NCBI GenBank assembly: GCA_001600455.1
Contig: BCKC01000013.1
Coordinates: 1 to 64,000 of the forward strand
DNA length: 64,000 nt
Direction: 5' to 3'
Origin: Endocalyx cinctus
Lineage: Eukaryota > Ascomycota > Sordariomycetes > Amphisphaeriales > Apiosporaceae
Position numbers and translations under genes: made by a program. A model generated the notes under the pieces. It searched no databases, had not been told where the DNA came from, and saw only the letters and a list, made by a program, of their open reading frames with translations. This document shows, in pieces, positions 1 through 9,499 of this stretch; the stretch's first letter is position 1, and each line of letters begins with the position of its first letter.

Positions 1-95
1 ACCCTAACCCTAACCCTAACCCTAACCCTAACCCTAACCCTAACCCTAACCCTAACCCTAACCCTAACCCTAACCCTAACCCTAACCCTAACCCT
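1..95. repeat. Telomere repeat tract (CCCTAA)n
   Basis: About 16 uninterrupted copies of CCCTAA run from the first base to about position 95, where the pattern breaks at ACCCTGG. The C-rich strand reads 5' to 3' from position 1, the expected orientation for a left chromosome end. TTAGGG-type telomeres are standard in filamentous ascomycetes. The tract is perfect, with no degenerate repeats, so this looks like a true assembled end and not an interstitial relic. Confidence 0.97.
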
Positions 96-510
96 GGACC
101 GTTGCTGGCGCTGCTTTTGAGACTGGTGGGGGTGGCCGGATTGACCGTTATTTGCAACTTCTCACAGTTGCAACGCCGCGGTTGATGGGTGTGTGCGCGC
201 GAGCGTGATACCGGTAGGACTGCCTGCCTGATTCTACGACCCGAGGCACTTCCGGTCACTCTGACAACAGTTGGCATGCAGGTAGCACTAAAGAAAGATG
301 CAGCTTTCTGGAAAAAGTAACTCAGATGCAGAGTAGTTAGGGAAAACAAGGTGCATGTATCAGGACTCATCATAAAAAGGATACCAACGTAAGAAGATAA
401 ATATTGTAGAGATTGACCTTATATGCCTGGCTATTGTACACTTTATTAAACCTTACACCTCGAATGGTATTCCGCGATAAATTCTGCCGCTTCAGTTCTT
501 TATACGAAGA
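96..510. other. Subtelomeric non-coding stretch
   Basis: This is the unique sequence between the telomere tract and the 3' end of the first gene. I see no open frame with family resemblance and no tandem subtelomeric satellite. It presumably carries the 3' UTR and terminator of the minus-strand gene that ends at 511. Confidence 0.6.
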
Positions 511-1219
511 CTAGGAGGTTTCTGTAGCCTCGGGGTACTCTTTCAGCCACTGTTTTTTTGTGAATAGTTTAGCATTCGCCCGAAAAAATTCGGTCATTTT
601 TGAGTTTAGGTCTAGATTTCAGGTCAGTGTTCAATTCTTACTCCTCGAAGTTAAGGTAACTTGCCATCGAGGGTCATTGTTGCTGCCGGCTGGAGAGAGT
701 AATGGTCTGTTCGCTCGTGGACGAGGAGAAGGTCGTCTGGAAGTCTAGTTCCTTCGCCGCATTTGTCAGTATTACGCGTTCGTTCTCGGTAGCAGACATC
801 ACGACCGGAAAGTTGGCTGCGTTGCTCACCTACGGGAACTGAATACACCAGGACGTTGTTGCCCCGAAATCGCCGGGATACCAGCGCTTGCTGGTAATAC
901 GAGTTGGGTCGCATCGATCCACCGTTGGGAGCTAATGTGCAGTTTAGCGTTAAGATTTCCAAGGTGATTAAGCTCTTTATATTGGGTTATATAATTTATA
1001 TCACCAACCTATGTATTTCAGGGGATCAAGAGCCTTTGGTTGGACAAGTCCATCGCGTGAGATAATGTCGTACAGCTGTAGCCCAGGTGTCCGGTCGCGC
1101 AGCTTGATTACCGGGCCGTTGTTGACCCGAAACAACTCTTTAGGAAAACTTCTGAATACTGCAATTAAACTAGGAGGCATCTTTGCTATGGTCTCGATTA
1201 GTCGCAAGGAGGTAGCCAC
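511..1219 (-). CDS. Tse2-like ADP-ribosyltransferase-domain protein, copy A
   Basis: Four exons fit in phase: 1219-1009, 931-830, 751-665 and 611-511, giving 166 aa. Intron 3 appears to use a GC donor (GCAAGT) with a normal AG acceptor; the others are GT-AG. Features shared with the fungal Tse2-type domain family (PF18648 as I recall it) are, in order, a FPKELFR start of the domain, SRDGLVQPK, PNGGSMRP, a short strand ending in a Gly turn, LPDDLLLVHE, then HYSLQP and a C-terminal LN..M/L-TEFF helix. Bacterial Tse2 is a type VI secretion toxin; the role of fungal homologues is unknown to me. No signal peptide is evident. The stop codon lies only about 415 bp from the telomere repeats, and two relatives follow on the same strand. 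The exon model is strong. The family name rests on motif recall and needs a profile search. Confidence 0.7.
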
Positions 1220-1522
1220 TGTCGTGGTTGCTTTTACAAGATTGATGATAAGTAGGTACTTGACCGGGATGACCCGCGCCTCGAGGGTGCGTGGCTACGC
1301 GCTGCTTAGTCAGCTCGTGGGTTTGACAGCGCGCTAGTGACTAGTCCCCGTTTGAAGCGGGCCTTCGGCGATACTTTTACTTTCTGTTCACTTGTGACGG
1401 AACGCTAATAGTCAAGGCTGAAAGGTATGCATGCATACATTTGGCACAGCGAGATGAAGAACGACGAGGAAGATCAGCGTGGTACACATACTAATGATTC
1501 ACGCATTGACACAGTAGGTTAG
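1220..1522. other. Spacer between Tse2-like copies A and B
   Basis: Both flanking genes are on the minus strand, so this holds the promoter of copy A and the 3' end of copy B. No further feature is visible. Confidence 0.5.
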
Positions 1523-2252
1523 TTATTTAGCCATCCAAACAGGATCTAAATTATCCGCCACAGCTTCCGGGTAAGGATGGGTGCCCAGCCAGTGTTCTGC
1601 GGTTTCCTTGTGGGCATTTTCTTCGTAGAATTCATTTAGCCATCGATTTAAATCTAAAGAGAGGTTAGTTCTTAGGATTCAGCAAGTCAAGACGTACTGC
1701 TCAGACCTTTCAGGGACATGCCGCGTGAGGGTTGAAGAGTAAAAATAGAAGAAGATTCATTAATCAAAATCAGACGGCTTGGAATGGGTGTTCCTATGAT
1801 TCACGTCAACTACCGATATGTCGATCAAGTGAGTAGCCGATCCTACCTTTAGGTATAGTGTAAATGTACGGGGTTTTAATTTCCTTGCCTTCTTCTTCAC
1901 GATCTAGGGCTTCATCAAAGTATCCGCGCGCAAGCTCTTGCATCCAGAAAGTATTCGGGTACATGACCGCACCATTCGAGATCGAACCAGAGTTTAGTTT
2001 GACAGCAGGATATACAAGACCACTCTTTTCCACCACTACCCCTTCGTCATATAGATCGTCCGGTCGGTTGTCGCTCTCTTTATGGTCGTAGAGCATCGAG
2101 GTATTGCGAGGGCAGTAATAGTGCAACGTAGCAGGGAACGACGAGTAAATCGCTTTGACTGAGAATTGTCGACGTAATATCGTATGTGGCTGTTGTCGCG
2201 AAAGGCTAGGCGCACGGAAACGCCCGATGACGGCGAGAGGGCGGTACTCCAT
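1523..2252 (-). CDS. Tse2-like ADP-ribosyltransferase-domain protein, copy B
   Basis: Three exons fit in phase: 2252-1847, 1793-1707 and 1653-1523, giving 207 aa. The first about 35 residues are Arg/Ser-rich with few acidic residues and could be a mitochondrial leader. The domain follows: SSFPATLHYY, LYDEGVVVEKSGLVYPA, SNGAVMYPNTF, YTIPKG, then a second exon with P-x-R-L-I-L and TLQPSRGMSL, and a last exon beginning DLN. This is the clearest family match of the three copies. The 87-nt middle exon has the same length and phases as the matching exon in copies A and C. The intron that splits the upstream part in A and C is absent here. The protein is diverged from A. The frame is intact, so it is probably a functional gene. 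Confidence 0.75.
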
Positions 2253-2791
2253 TTTCTCGATTGGTGCGACGTGAATGCGGAAGAAAATTCGTCGTAATTT
2301 GGGGAAGCAATTGAAACACCCCAGTCAATAGGGAGTGATTAGATAAGCTACCAGATTAAGCCCAATCAAGTCAGCCGTAGTTTACATGACCTTCGGATTA
2401 AAAAAAAAAAAAAAAAAAGCTCTAATTCCAGATAATTGTGCTTATTATTGATTGTTTTGAAGAGAAAATCTTCAGGCGCTTCAACCGGAAACCTCTATGT
2501 AGCTAAGGAATCTAGAATATATTTTATTTACGGAGTATACACAGTAAGATGCACCCCTAACAAGGGGCCGTCGCGCAGTTCGCGCTAGTCTGTATTTTGG
2601 TAGTGTGCACCGGCAGAACCCACAGAATTGAGAACTAAGTTTAGTATACAGAGTACAGAATGGCAGAATGGTAAAACACAAAATCCAAGACAAACAGAAC
2701 AAGACAAGAAGGAATTCCAATCAAACAAGAACAGAAACAAGAGAGAGAAAAAAAAGTCACTGACAAAAAAACAAAAAGAGTTGAGCGAAAA
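2253..2791. other. Spacer upstream of Tse2-like copy B
   Basis: It contains an 18-nt A tract at 2401-2418 and a TACGGAGTA motif near 2529. Both flanking loci are on the minus strand. No coding signal is supported. Confidence 0.5.
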
Positions 2792-3300
2792 TCAACAGCC
2801 CTTTGTTGAATGCGTTGTAACATATTTATCTTCCACGTCTCTTGTTTTTCTTGGAAGACTTGCCCGATCCTTGCGTTTGGGTGTCGACCCGTGCGCATTT
2901 AACTCTGTGTATCCATCTATCAGCTACCGTAGTTTGTCATTTTGATGCCTGTCCAGACCTTTGAGGGGCATTTCAACCGCGGGCTGGAGGGAGTAGCGGT
3001 CGTCATGCTCGTGGACAATGAGCAAATCTTCCGGTAAAGGAGTGTCTTTGAATTTTAGAAATTCTATTCAATTAGAATAATTGCGGACTCTGTTCGATGG
3101 CGTAGACGGTCACATCCCTGCCCCGGAAGCCGTCCACGGTTCTATTGTGCATCTCGCCTAGAGGCCGCATGGAGGCACCGTTCGGAGCTGAGCATGAATA
3201 ATTAGTATCCCAAGTCTAGCATGCATCACTGCGATCGATTGACATACATACCCTGGACAGTGAAGTATGGGTTCCATCCATACCACGCACCGTATTCAAT
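2792..3300 (-). pseudogene. Tse2-like copy C, 5'-broken relic
   Basis: Three downstream exons can be aligned to copy A: 3187-3089 (PNGASMRP and the following strand), 3045-2959 (87 nt, LPEDLLIVHEH and YSLQP) and 2904-2792 (begins with the conserved LN, ends at TGA). Phases are preserved. A splice donor at 3251 suggests an upstream exon, but the frame before about 3298 meets several stops and I find no equivalent of the N-terminal domain start, so the 5' part looks missing or mutated. The tail after LN is lysine/arginine-rich and does not resemble the tails of A or B. It is most likely a decaying duplicate. A short transcript starting elsewhere cannot be excluded. Confidence 0.6.
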
Positions 3301-3322
3301 AGATACTTAGGTATATAGCTAG

Positions 3323-3343
3323 CTTGGAAGCTCCGCTTCCAAG
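3323..3343. repeat. Perfect 9-bp inverted repeat (3-nt loop)
   Basis: CTTGGAAGC and its exact reverse complement are separated by TCC. It lies between the broken copy C and the divergently transcribed gene at 3637. It could be a hairpin or a palindromic binding site; the sequence alone does not decide. Confidence 0.6.
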
Positions 3344-3636
3344 TTACCAATACATCATTATCTTTCACCACACCTATCCTACTTTGTATTACACAAGTCG
3401 AAAAGTAATTCTGAACTTCTGTTTCAGGGCGACGGCGTTAGCCGGGGTAGAGCTGGGATACAGCTCCGACTCCTGGGAGCCTCGGCTAAATGAAACCCCC
3501 GCATAATGACGGGACAACCCCTCTCTTCCTCATTAAATCCCAGAGTCATTCAAAATAACTATATCCAGCTCGGGACGAATCATTTGAACTGTCAGGCAGT
3601 TGACAATCCTATAACTATCTAAAAACTTCGCAGAAA
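3344..3636. other. Divergent intergenic region
   Basis: Promoter side of the plus-strand gene at 3637. A GC-rich, partly self-complementary stretch lies at about 3428-3485. No coding signal is supported. Confidence 0.4.
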
Positions 3637-4431
3637 ATGTCACAAGAAAAACCCTTGGAGAAAATGCAGCTCTCCCCGAGAAAAGGGATCTCGGTGGTGA
3701 GCAAAATATCCAGCCGAGAATTCGAAGGCGCACAAAGAGCACTCGAAATTTTATCAAAACAAGTACGTTCCAGCATCTCGAATTCTTCCGACGGTGCCAA
3801 CCTGATAGATCGGCGTCTGCATATCCTCCACGACGAACTGCAATGTTATCAGGAGATTGTGTCTTCCTGTAGGACCTCTATATCCTTGACGCAGTCACAA
3901 AACTCTATAATCGACTGTTTGAAGATGCAAGCTTCCGCCAGTATGGAGGCTCTCTTCCACGAAGCCGCCAGCGCCATCGACAAAGTAGATATGCCCATGG
4001 AAGCGTGCAGAGTGCTCCAGGATGTTTACCGTCAAATGCACGATCAAAGGAACAAGGACGCCCTCTTAATCCTTAAGCTTGGGGCGCAGAAGTACAGCCA
4101 TCGTGCCGGTTTACAGTATGTGTGGACCACGATCCTTGTGCTCGTCAGCGTCTGGCTCGCCGTCGAAGCGTATAAAGCGGCGCTTATAGCACAAGCTACC
4201 AGTGTTGCCACGGCCGAGGGTGTTAAAGAGGTCGCTAATTCTCTGCTGGGTGCTGCTACGGGAAAGGTTGCTACTTTTAGTGGTGCTACTAGTAATAATG
4301 GAGGAAATTCTCCTCTCGTAGCTGCTTTAGGGAATGCGGGAGCCTGGGGTGATGTGTTAAGTAAATGGAAAGGTATCGAGAAAGCTTTAAAAGATACATC
4401 TCAGGGTAAAGGATTTAAAACAGAGTTATAA
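3637..4431 (+). CDS. Unknown helical single-pass membrane protein
   Basis: A single-exon frame encodes 264 aa that I do not recognise. Residues about 25-150 are predicted by eye to be strongly helical, with heptad-like spacing (LIDRRLHILHDEL and LQDVYRQMHDQRNK). One hydrophobic segment at about 161-178 (WTTILVLVSVWLAV) would span a membrane. It is followed by an Ala-rich helix and a Gly/Ser/Asn-rich C-terminal part. There is no cleavable signal peptide, since the hydrophobic segment is internal. It is transcribed away from the Tse2-like array and is its nearest non-paralogous neighbour; any functional link is speculation. The intact frame of this length supports a real gene. Confidence 0.6.
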   Translation: MSQEKPLEKMQLSPRKGISVVSKISSREFEGAQRALEILSKQVRSSISNSSDGANLIDRRLHILHDELQCYQEIVSSCRTSISLTQSQNSIIDCLKMQASASMEALFHEAASAIDKVDMPMEACRVLQDVYRQMHDQRNKDALLILKLGAQKYSHRAGLQYVWTTILVLVSVWLAVEAYKAALIAQATSVATAEGVKEVANSLLGAATGKVATFSGATSNNGGNSPLVAALGNAGAWGDVLSKWKGIEKALKDTSQGKGFKTEL

Positions 4432-5348
4432 ATTGTAAGAAACTGTCACGGTAGCTGCACTAGGAGTAAATATCCATTAACACCCTCGAGACGAATATGC
4501 CAAGAGGTGGTTCTATTACCATGACCTTGAACGGACAACACGAATAAACCTGGTTATTTTAGAGCGATGAGCATAAATATGACTACAAATTTTCAAGACG
4601 ATGATATATTACTGCATTGGCTTCATCGTATTAAAATTAATATCAAGCTTCTTTGTTACTTATGCATGCTTACATTTTACAAGCGTAGTCACGATGCTTG
4701 GATGGTACGTGTAATCATTGGGCGACAATTGAATATTACACCTAAAATAAAATATTGATCAATCCTGACGTCTATCTTCAATGAAACGAAACTTTTTTTT
4801 TAAGCAATATTAAAGGCGAGTAGCTTATGTACTCATTTGTGACATGATATAATTATCTTGTGAGATGTACAATTTATGATTACTACCGCGCAGTTAATGA
4901 ATCCCGATATACTATTCTATGAATTTCAATTCAAACGGCCACTTGGTTCTTTCTTCATAGCGGTGAATTCTTACTTAACGCTGGGAGAGTTGACTGAGCG
5001 GACAGTAGTGGTAGCATTTTCCAAGCCAGTATCACGATTTTTCCAAGTTCCTGCACAACATAAAAGGCCTCGGATTGATAGAGGTTTACGCAATATTAGT
5101 ATACATATGTTTTCAAAAAGAATTAGTCTAAAATAACTCTAAGCCTAGGAGACGAGCATTTACTAAAAATGATATTCTGCTATCCAAGTAGCCAGCCCTA
5201 GCTACATTTTCGTCAATGAAACAGCGTCAACATATGTGTTTCTAGTCCGAATAACCCATTCTTTTGGAATAGATTGAAGTATACTACCTAGTGCATAATA
5301 ATTCGCGGTGAGGTGCATACATTACGAGACATATGAAATCTTCAACTG
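4432..5348. other. AT-rich intergenic region
   Basis: Only short open frames without family resemblance or codon bias are seen. No repeat or RNA gene is recognised. Confidence 0.5.
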
Positions 5349-5501
5349 TCACTCAAGCCCGGGCCATTTGCCAAGAATACCCCTCGCCTCGAGGGCATAC
5401 TGCAAACCTGGTCCAGCACTCCACTGTGCCACAGTCAAACTACCGGGTTGATAATCTTGGCTCCTTTCATACATTACATCACCAATCTCATCATGATTCA
5501 T
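5349..5501 (-). pseudogene. C-terminal gene remnant (50 codons)
   Basis: A short open frame reads M-N-H-D-E-I-G-D-V-M-Y at its start and W-S-A-G-P-G-L-Q-Y near its middle, ending G-K-W-P-G-L-E before TGA. Gly, Pro and Trp content looks like a conserved protein tail, not random sequence. Any upstream exons would have to overlap the promoter of the SDR gene that starts divergently at 5651, so an intact gene is unlikely. I cannot name the family. Confidence 0.3.
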
Positions 5502-5650
5502 AAAATAAAAGTGCAATTAGGTTTTCAAAGTTGATTCTAGCTTCCAGACAGTATTTATTACTTATATAGGAAAAGAATATCTTGTTCAGGTCTTATCAAT
5601 TAGTTAGCATATAATTAAGACAAAAAAACCGCCAACCAAAACAACGCTTG

Positions 5651-6554
5651 ATGGCTTCCTCGTGGCGATTACTCGCCGGCAAAACTGCGTGCATCACAGG
5701 TAGTACCACGGGCATTGGCCGCGCAATAACTTTAGAATATTTACGCCAGGGCTGCAATGTTGCCGTCAACCATTTGGGTTTACGAAAGGACGAGTCTTTG
5801 AGGAAGAGTCTTGTTAAAGAAGCAGAGAGGTTACGATCGGAGGGTCCGAAAGAAACTGCCGCCGGGCAATTGATCGATATTACAGGCGATATTACAGATC
5901 CACAGACCAGTAAAGATTTGATTTCTACGGCAGTCAATAAATGGGGAAGTTTAGATATCTTCGTAGCCAATGCTGGAATTTTCAAAGCTTGTGATCTGCT
6001 AGAGTGAGTAGTCGATTTCCTCCCTGTGCTGATAACCAGCATATCGATATCTTCACATATTTCGTTCGCTGAATAGGCACTATTATCCTTTTAGCATAAG
6101 TAAAGATACTTTCGACACGTCACTCCGGGTCAATGTGAATGGAGCATTCTACTCGCTTCAAGCTGCGGCGCAACAGATGGTCGAGCAAAATCGAGGCGGG
6201 GCCATCATCGGCGTCTCATCTATCAGCGCACTCGTCGGCGGCGGGAAGCAAGTTCATTATACTCCTACCAAGGCCGCGGTGTTGTCCATGATACAGTCTA
6301 TGGCCATCGCGTTAGCAAAGCACAAAATTCGCTGCAATGCTCTACTTCCGGGAACTATTCACACCCAGCTAGCGGAAGACGACATGCACAATGAGAAACG
6401 CAAGTATTTAGAACATCGGATCCCAATGGGCCGTGTTGGACAACCTGAAGATATGGCTGGGCCAGCAGTTTTCCTTGCTTGTGAGCATCTTAGTGGCTAC
6501 ATGACAGGCTCTCAAGTGTTGGTGGATGGGGGAATGTTCGTTCACCTGCAATAA
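5651..6554 (+). CDS. LRA1: L-rhamnose-1-dehydrogenase-like short-chain dehydrogenase
   Basis: Two exons, 5651-6003 and 6095-6554, joined in phase, give 270 aa, the usual size for classical SDRs. The cofactor motif TGSTTGIG is at residues 16-23 and NAG is near 107. The catalytic set is N131, S160, Y173 and K177 (YTPTK). The stretch GVSSISALVGG followed by HYTPTKA, LPGTI and the VDGG end closely matches fungal L-rhamnose-1-dehydrogenase (LRA1 of Scheffersomyces stipitis), which oxidises L-rhamnose to the rhamnonolactone with NAD(P). The ATG at 5651 is the first in the open frame. No LRA2, LRA3 or LRA4 partner is seen nearby, so this may be a relocated paralogue with a different sugar preference. 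The SDR assignment is near certain; substrate is inferred. Confidence 0.85.
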
Positions 6555-7374
6555 CCTTTTAGTTGCCGATCATAATAAATTCCTCATGCAATCAGAATCT
6601 TACCTCATCTCAGTCCCACACGATTGTTGGCCCTTTCAACTATATAATTTGTAGAACTGTAAGTAAAAGAAAAAAAAAAGAGGGGGGGTTGGTTGGAGAT
6701 TCAGGGCTTTAATTGAATTTCTCCTCCTTCCCCCGAGCCCCCGCGTAGTTGGCTCCATTATTACCCTGTAATGCATCACCTCCGCCAAATCCACATCTAT
6801 GGATACCAACCCCAGAGGAGAACAGGGGTGGATTCTCTTGGAAATTATGGAGAGGTCGGAGTTTCCACATGATATACAGAAACGGAACGAGTTGATGGGG
6901 TAATAACTACCTAGTTGTCACCTCCCAGGTTAAATAATCATCTTGAGATAGTATCATACTTGCTGTCTGTTGCACTCGTGCCATTTTAATTTTACCATGT
7001 TAAGAATCTGCCGCCGTTACCCCACAGCATCTAGAAATTCAACTCTTACAGAACCTAGCGCTTCTCGTCCGCGAGCCATGCTACAGAGTCACCAACTTCA
7101 AGGTGGCTAGGGCTTCTTCTCCAAAGTGCGCCTTTACGCGACTTGGAATACGAGAATAATGATGTTGACATCTTCGGGAACTCAGTCGCTCAGACGCAGA
7201 GCCCCAATACTAGTGCGGAGAGACCGGTTGTCCTAATGGGCGCTAACATATCAGCTTCCACCCGGAGATCAAACCATCCACATCTGTAAGAACGGTTATC
7301 CCAATTTGAAAGTGATCAACTATACGAAAAAAAGTTCTTGGTACTCCGAAGACCCTATTAACCTGTTACCTCAT
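6555..7374. other. Intergenic region
   Basis: I see nothing coding. A purine/G-rich patch at 6669-6698 and a C/T-rich patch at 6718-6745 are present. It could hold the decayed N-terminal half of the regulator relic that follows, but I found no Zn2Cys6 motif here. Confidence 0.4.
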
Positions 7375-8760
7375 AAACATCATTTATTCCAAGACTTCAT
7401 CGTCCACATTAACGAATGGGTTAGTTCCACGCCTATGACCCCTCGGCTATTGTATATGAAGTTATAACCCTCCAATATTTTCTAACACATTTCTACTACT
7501 TATATGGACCTGTTTGAACCAACAAGGCCGTTCTCAACCTTTGTCTCACATCTCGCATCTCGCAGTAAGCTTCTCTGCTCTACGCTCGTTTCATTAAGCG
7601 TCCTAGTCAACAAACAACCGGAATTAACTTCTACCTAAATTCATAATGTGGGTTTGATGAACGCTATCTTGGCACTCTCGATTCGCCACCTCTCCCTAAG
7701 TACCTGTGTCTCTCATGGATATAATAACGCGGCTTCCCCCGATGCTGCTGCCAGGTATTACTATAAAGCATTGCACTACAGTCACAAGGCAATGCAATAC
7801 GACACATACAAGGTTATCTTGGAACTTATTATTATTTCCATCATCATATCTACTTATAAAATGCTTGATAGGTCGAGTACCGATTAGGAGAGGCATCTTA
7901 AAGGCGTATTTTAGATTCCACGTTCGCAAATCATACATGGAGATTCAGGAGGGCTGAGGCAAGCGGCTTGGTGGAACTGGCTGTGTCAAGATACATGGGC
8001 CGCTTTCCGCGAAAAACGAAAGCCGTTGACTTTCTGGAAGTCATCAACATCACTTCATGAATTAGATCCTTGGGGACTTGCTGCTCGTTCTATGTATAAC
8101 TTCGCCCAAGTAGTAAAATATTGCTCTACAGATGAGCTACAAGAGACGAAAAACGACTTGCCGTTCAGGATTTCAAAGGTAGACATGTTCGTCGAGAACT
8201 TAGAAGAATAGAGGAACTATCTGACTGTCGAGTTTGACGGACTTCCAGTCCTTTCTGGGTCAGAGGCCGCCTTTGATTCGGTTTGGGTCCATCCCCAGCT
8301 TTTGTTGAGTCCCTCGTAATTAATTAGTCAATTTTAACAATTAGATACTAATTAAGTGTTCTTTAGGCGTTGCCATGCAGCTGCATTACTGTTCACTCAT
8401 ACTCATTTTTCTTTACCGTCCACTCACAGGTGGATTAGATGTTTATCTTGAACAACGAGGCTCTCTCAAGAGATGCATCAAGATGGTCTGCAGCGTTGCG
8501 ATGGCATTAGACGACTACGCTTCTGGCATAATATCCTCCCAGTGTGTTTATATAGGTGAGTCTGTTTTGAATTATGTTCCTGAGGTATTTACTTAACTCT
8601 AAACTGATTAGCTATAGCTGGCCTAGCCGTTGAAGGTACAGCTCTACGTGCTGCCATACTCCGAATTCTTGAAAATTGCAGACAGAGGACAGGTTGGCTG
8701 GTGCAACCGTTAGGGGATGAATTGGCGGAAAAATGGCAAAAATTAGAGAGTGAAAGCTAG
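7375..8760 (+). pseudogene. Decayed Zn2Cys6-type transcription factor (C-terminal domain only)
   Basis: The frame beginning at 7648 reads GLMNAILALSIRHLS, then KAMQYDTYK, STYKMLD, LRQAAWWNWL, AFREKRKPLTFWK and LHELDPWGLAARSMY. These are hallmarks of the fungal-specific transcription factor domain that accompanies Zn2Cys6 clusters. The frame is continuous to 8211 apart from TAG codons at 7885-7887, 7912-7914 and 8209-8211, each where relatives have Trp. After a degraded intron near 8300-8370 the domain resumes (PLTGGLDVYLEQR, SSQCVYI), passes an intron near 8555-8610 and ends at a natural stop at 8760. A weak upstream piece (HLFQDFIVHINEW) lies near 7378. No zinc-cluster exon is found. It is a clear relic, with substitutions of the RIP type. 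Confidence 0.85.
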
Positions 8761-9338
8761 ATATTCTATCGGCATTTTTGAAGCAGTTCTCAAGTCAGTA
8801 TATTGTCTTTCAAAATACCGAAGCTCCCTTCGCATGCACCACTAAATCGTCGTCGACCCAATAATAACCATTTAATTACATAATTCCCTCTTTTTCCCAT
8901 TATACGAAGAGCGTTCGGCGGCATAATAACGCGGCCCAAAACCCGTAAGTCGCCACGCGCTACGCTACATCGGCTTCGACGGCGGCGTTGACCTCTCTGC
9001 GGAGGCGCCTAGTCCAATCCAGAGTGATATTTCTTACGGACTTAATGAAAGAAACCGCACGGACACGCAAGCTACCGAAAGATAAGTAGACAGTGACCTC
9101 ACAAGTCATAATTGGAGGAAGAATTATAGCGCTATGTATAGGGAAAGACATAAGAAAGAAACACTTGTTGCAGTAACAAAATCGGCCCCGTAATTATCCT
9201 GTTTTCAGTATCGGTATATGTAGAGTGGAGTAAGATGGATCTGCTGGTTACCAGCCCTGTTAACGAGTCGGGGATCTCGCCCGAGACCGCAAAAGTCTCT
9301 CGGGAAAAGATCGTTTAAGGTGAGAGTTTGAGGATCAA

Positions 9339-9370
<32 letters not shown>
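9339..9370. repeat. Poly-G homopolymer, 32 nt
   Basis: An uninterrupted run of 32 G on the plus strand. Long G runs are rare and can form G-quadruplexes. The exact length may be uncertain because homopolymers are hard to sequence. Confidence 0.9.
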
Positions 9371-9372
<2 letters not shown>

Positions 9373-9477
9373 GTAGGAGTTATGCACCTGGCTGCCTAGC
9401 TCAATCGACAGAGGGGCATCTGAAATCGGGTCGGCTTGTTGACGAGGATGGATCATGTACGACAAAGGAAATTGCTG

Positions 9478-9499
9478 AGGGCAACTTTTGTGAAAGACA
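9478..9499 (+). repeat. 22-bp dispersed repeat, copy 1
   Basis: The 22 bases starting AGGGCAACTTTT are identical to 13348-13369. Flanks differ. A 22-bp identity is not expected by chance in 64 kb, so both probably derive from an old dispersed element. Confidence 0.6.

Noticed and set aside
1011..1337. Plus-strand frame of 108 codons
   Set aside because: It is antisense to exon 1 of Tse2-like copy A, whose minus-strand frame has family motifs and phased introns.
9205..9465. Minus-strand frame with a long Pro run
   Set aside because: The Pro run is only the translation of the 32-nt poly-G tract; the rest has no protein character.
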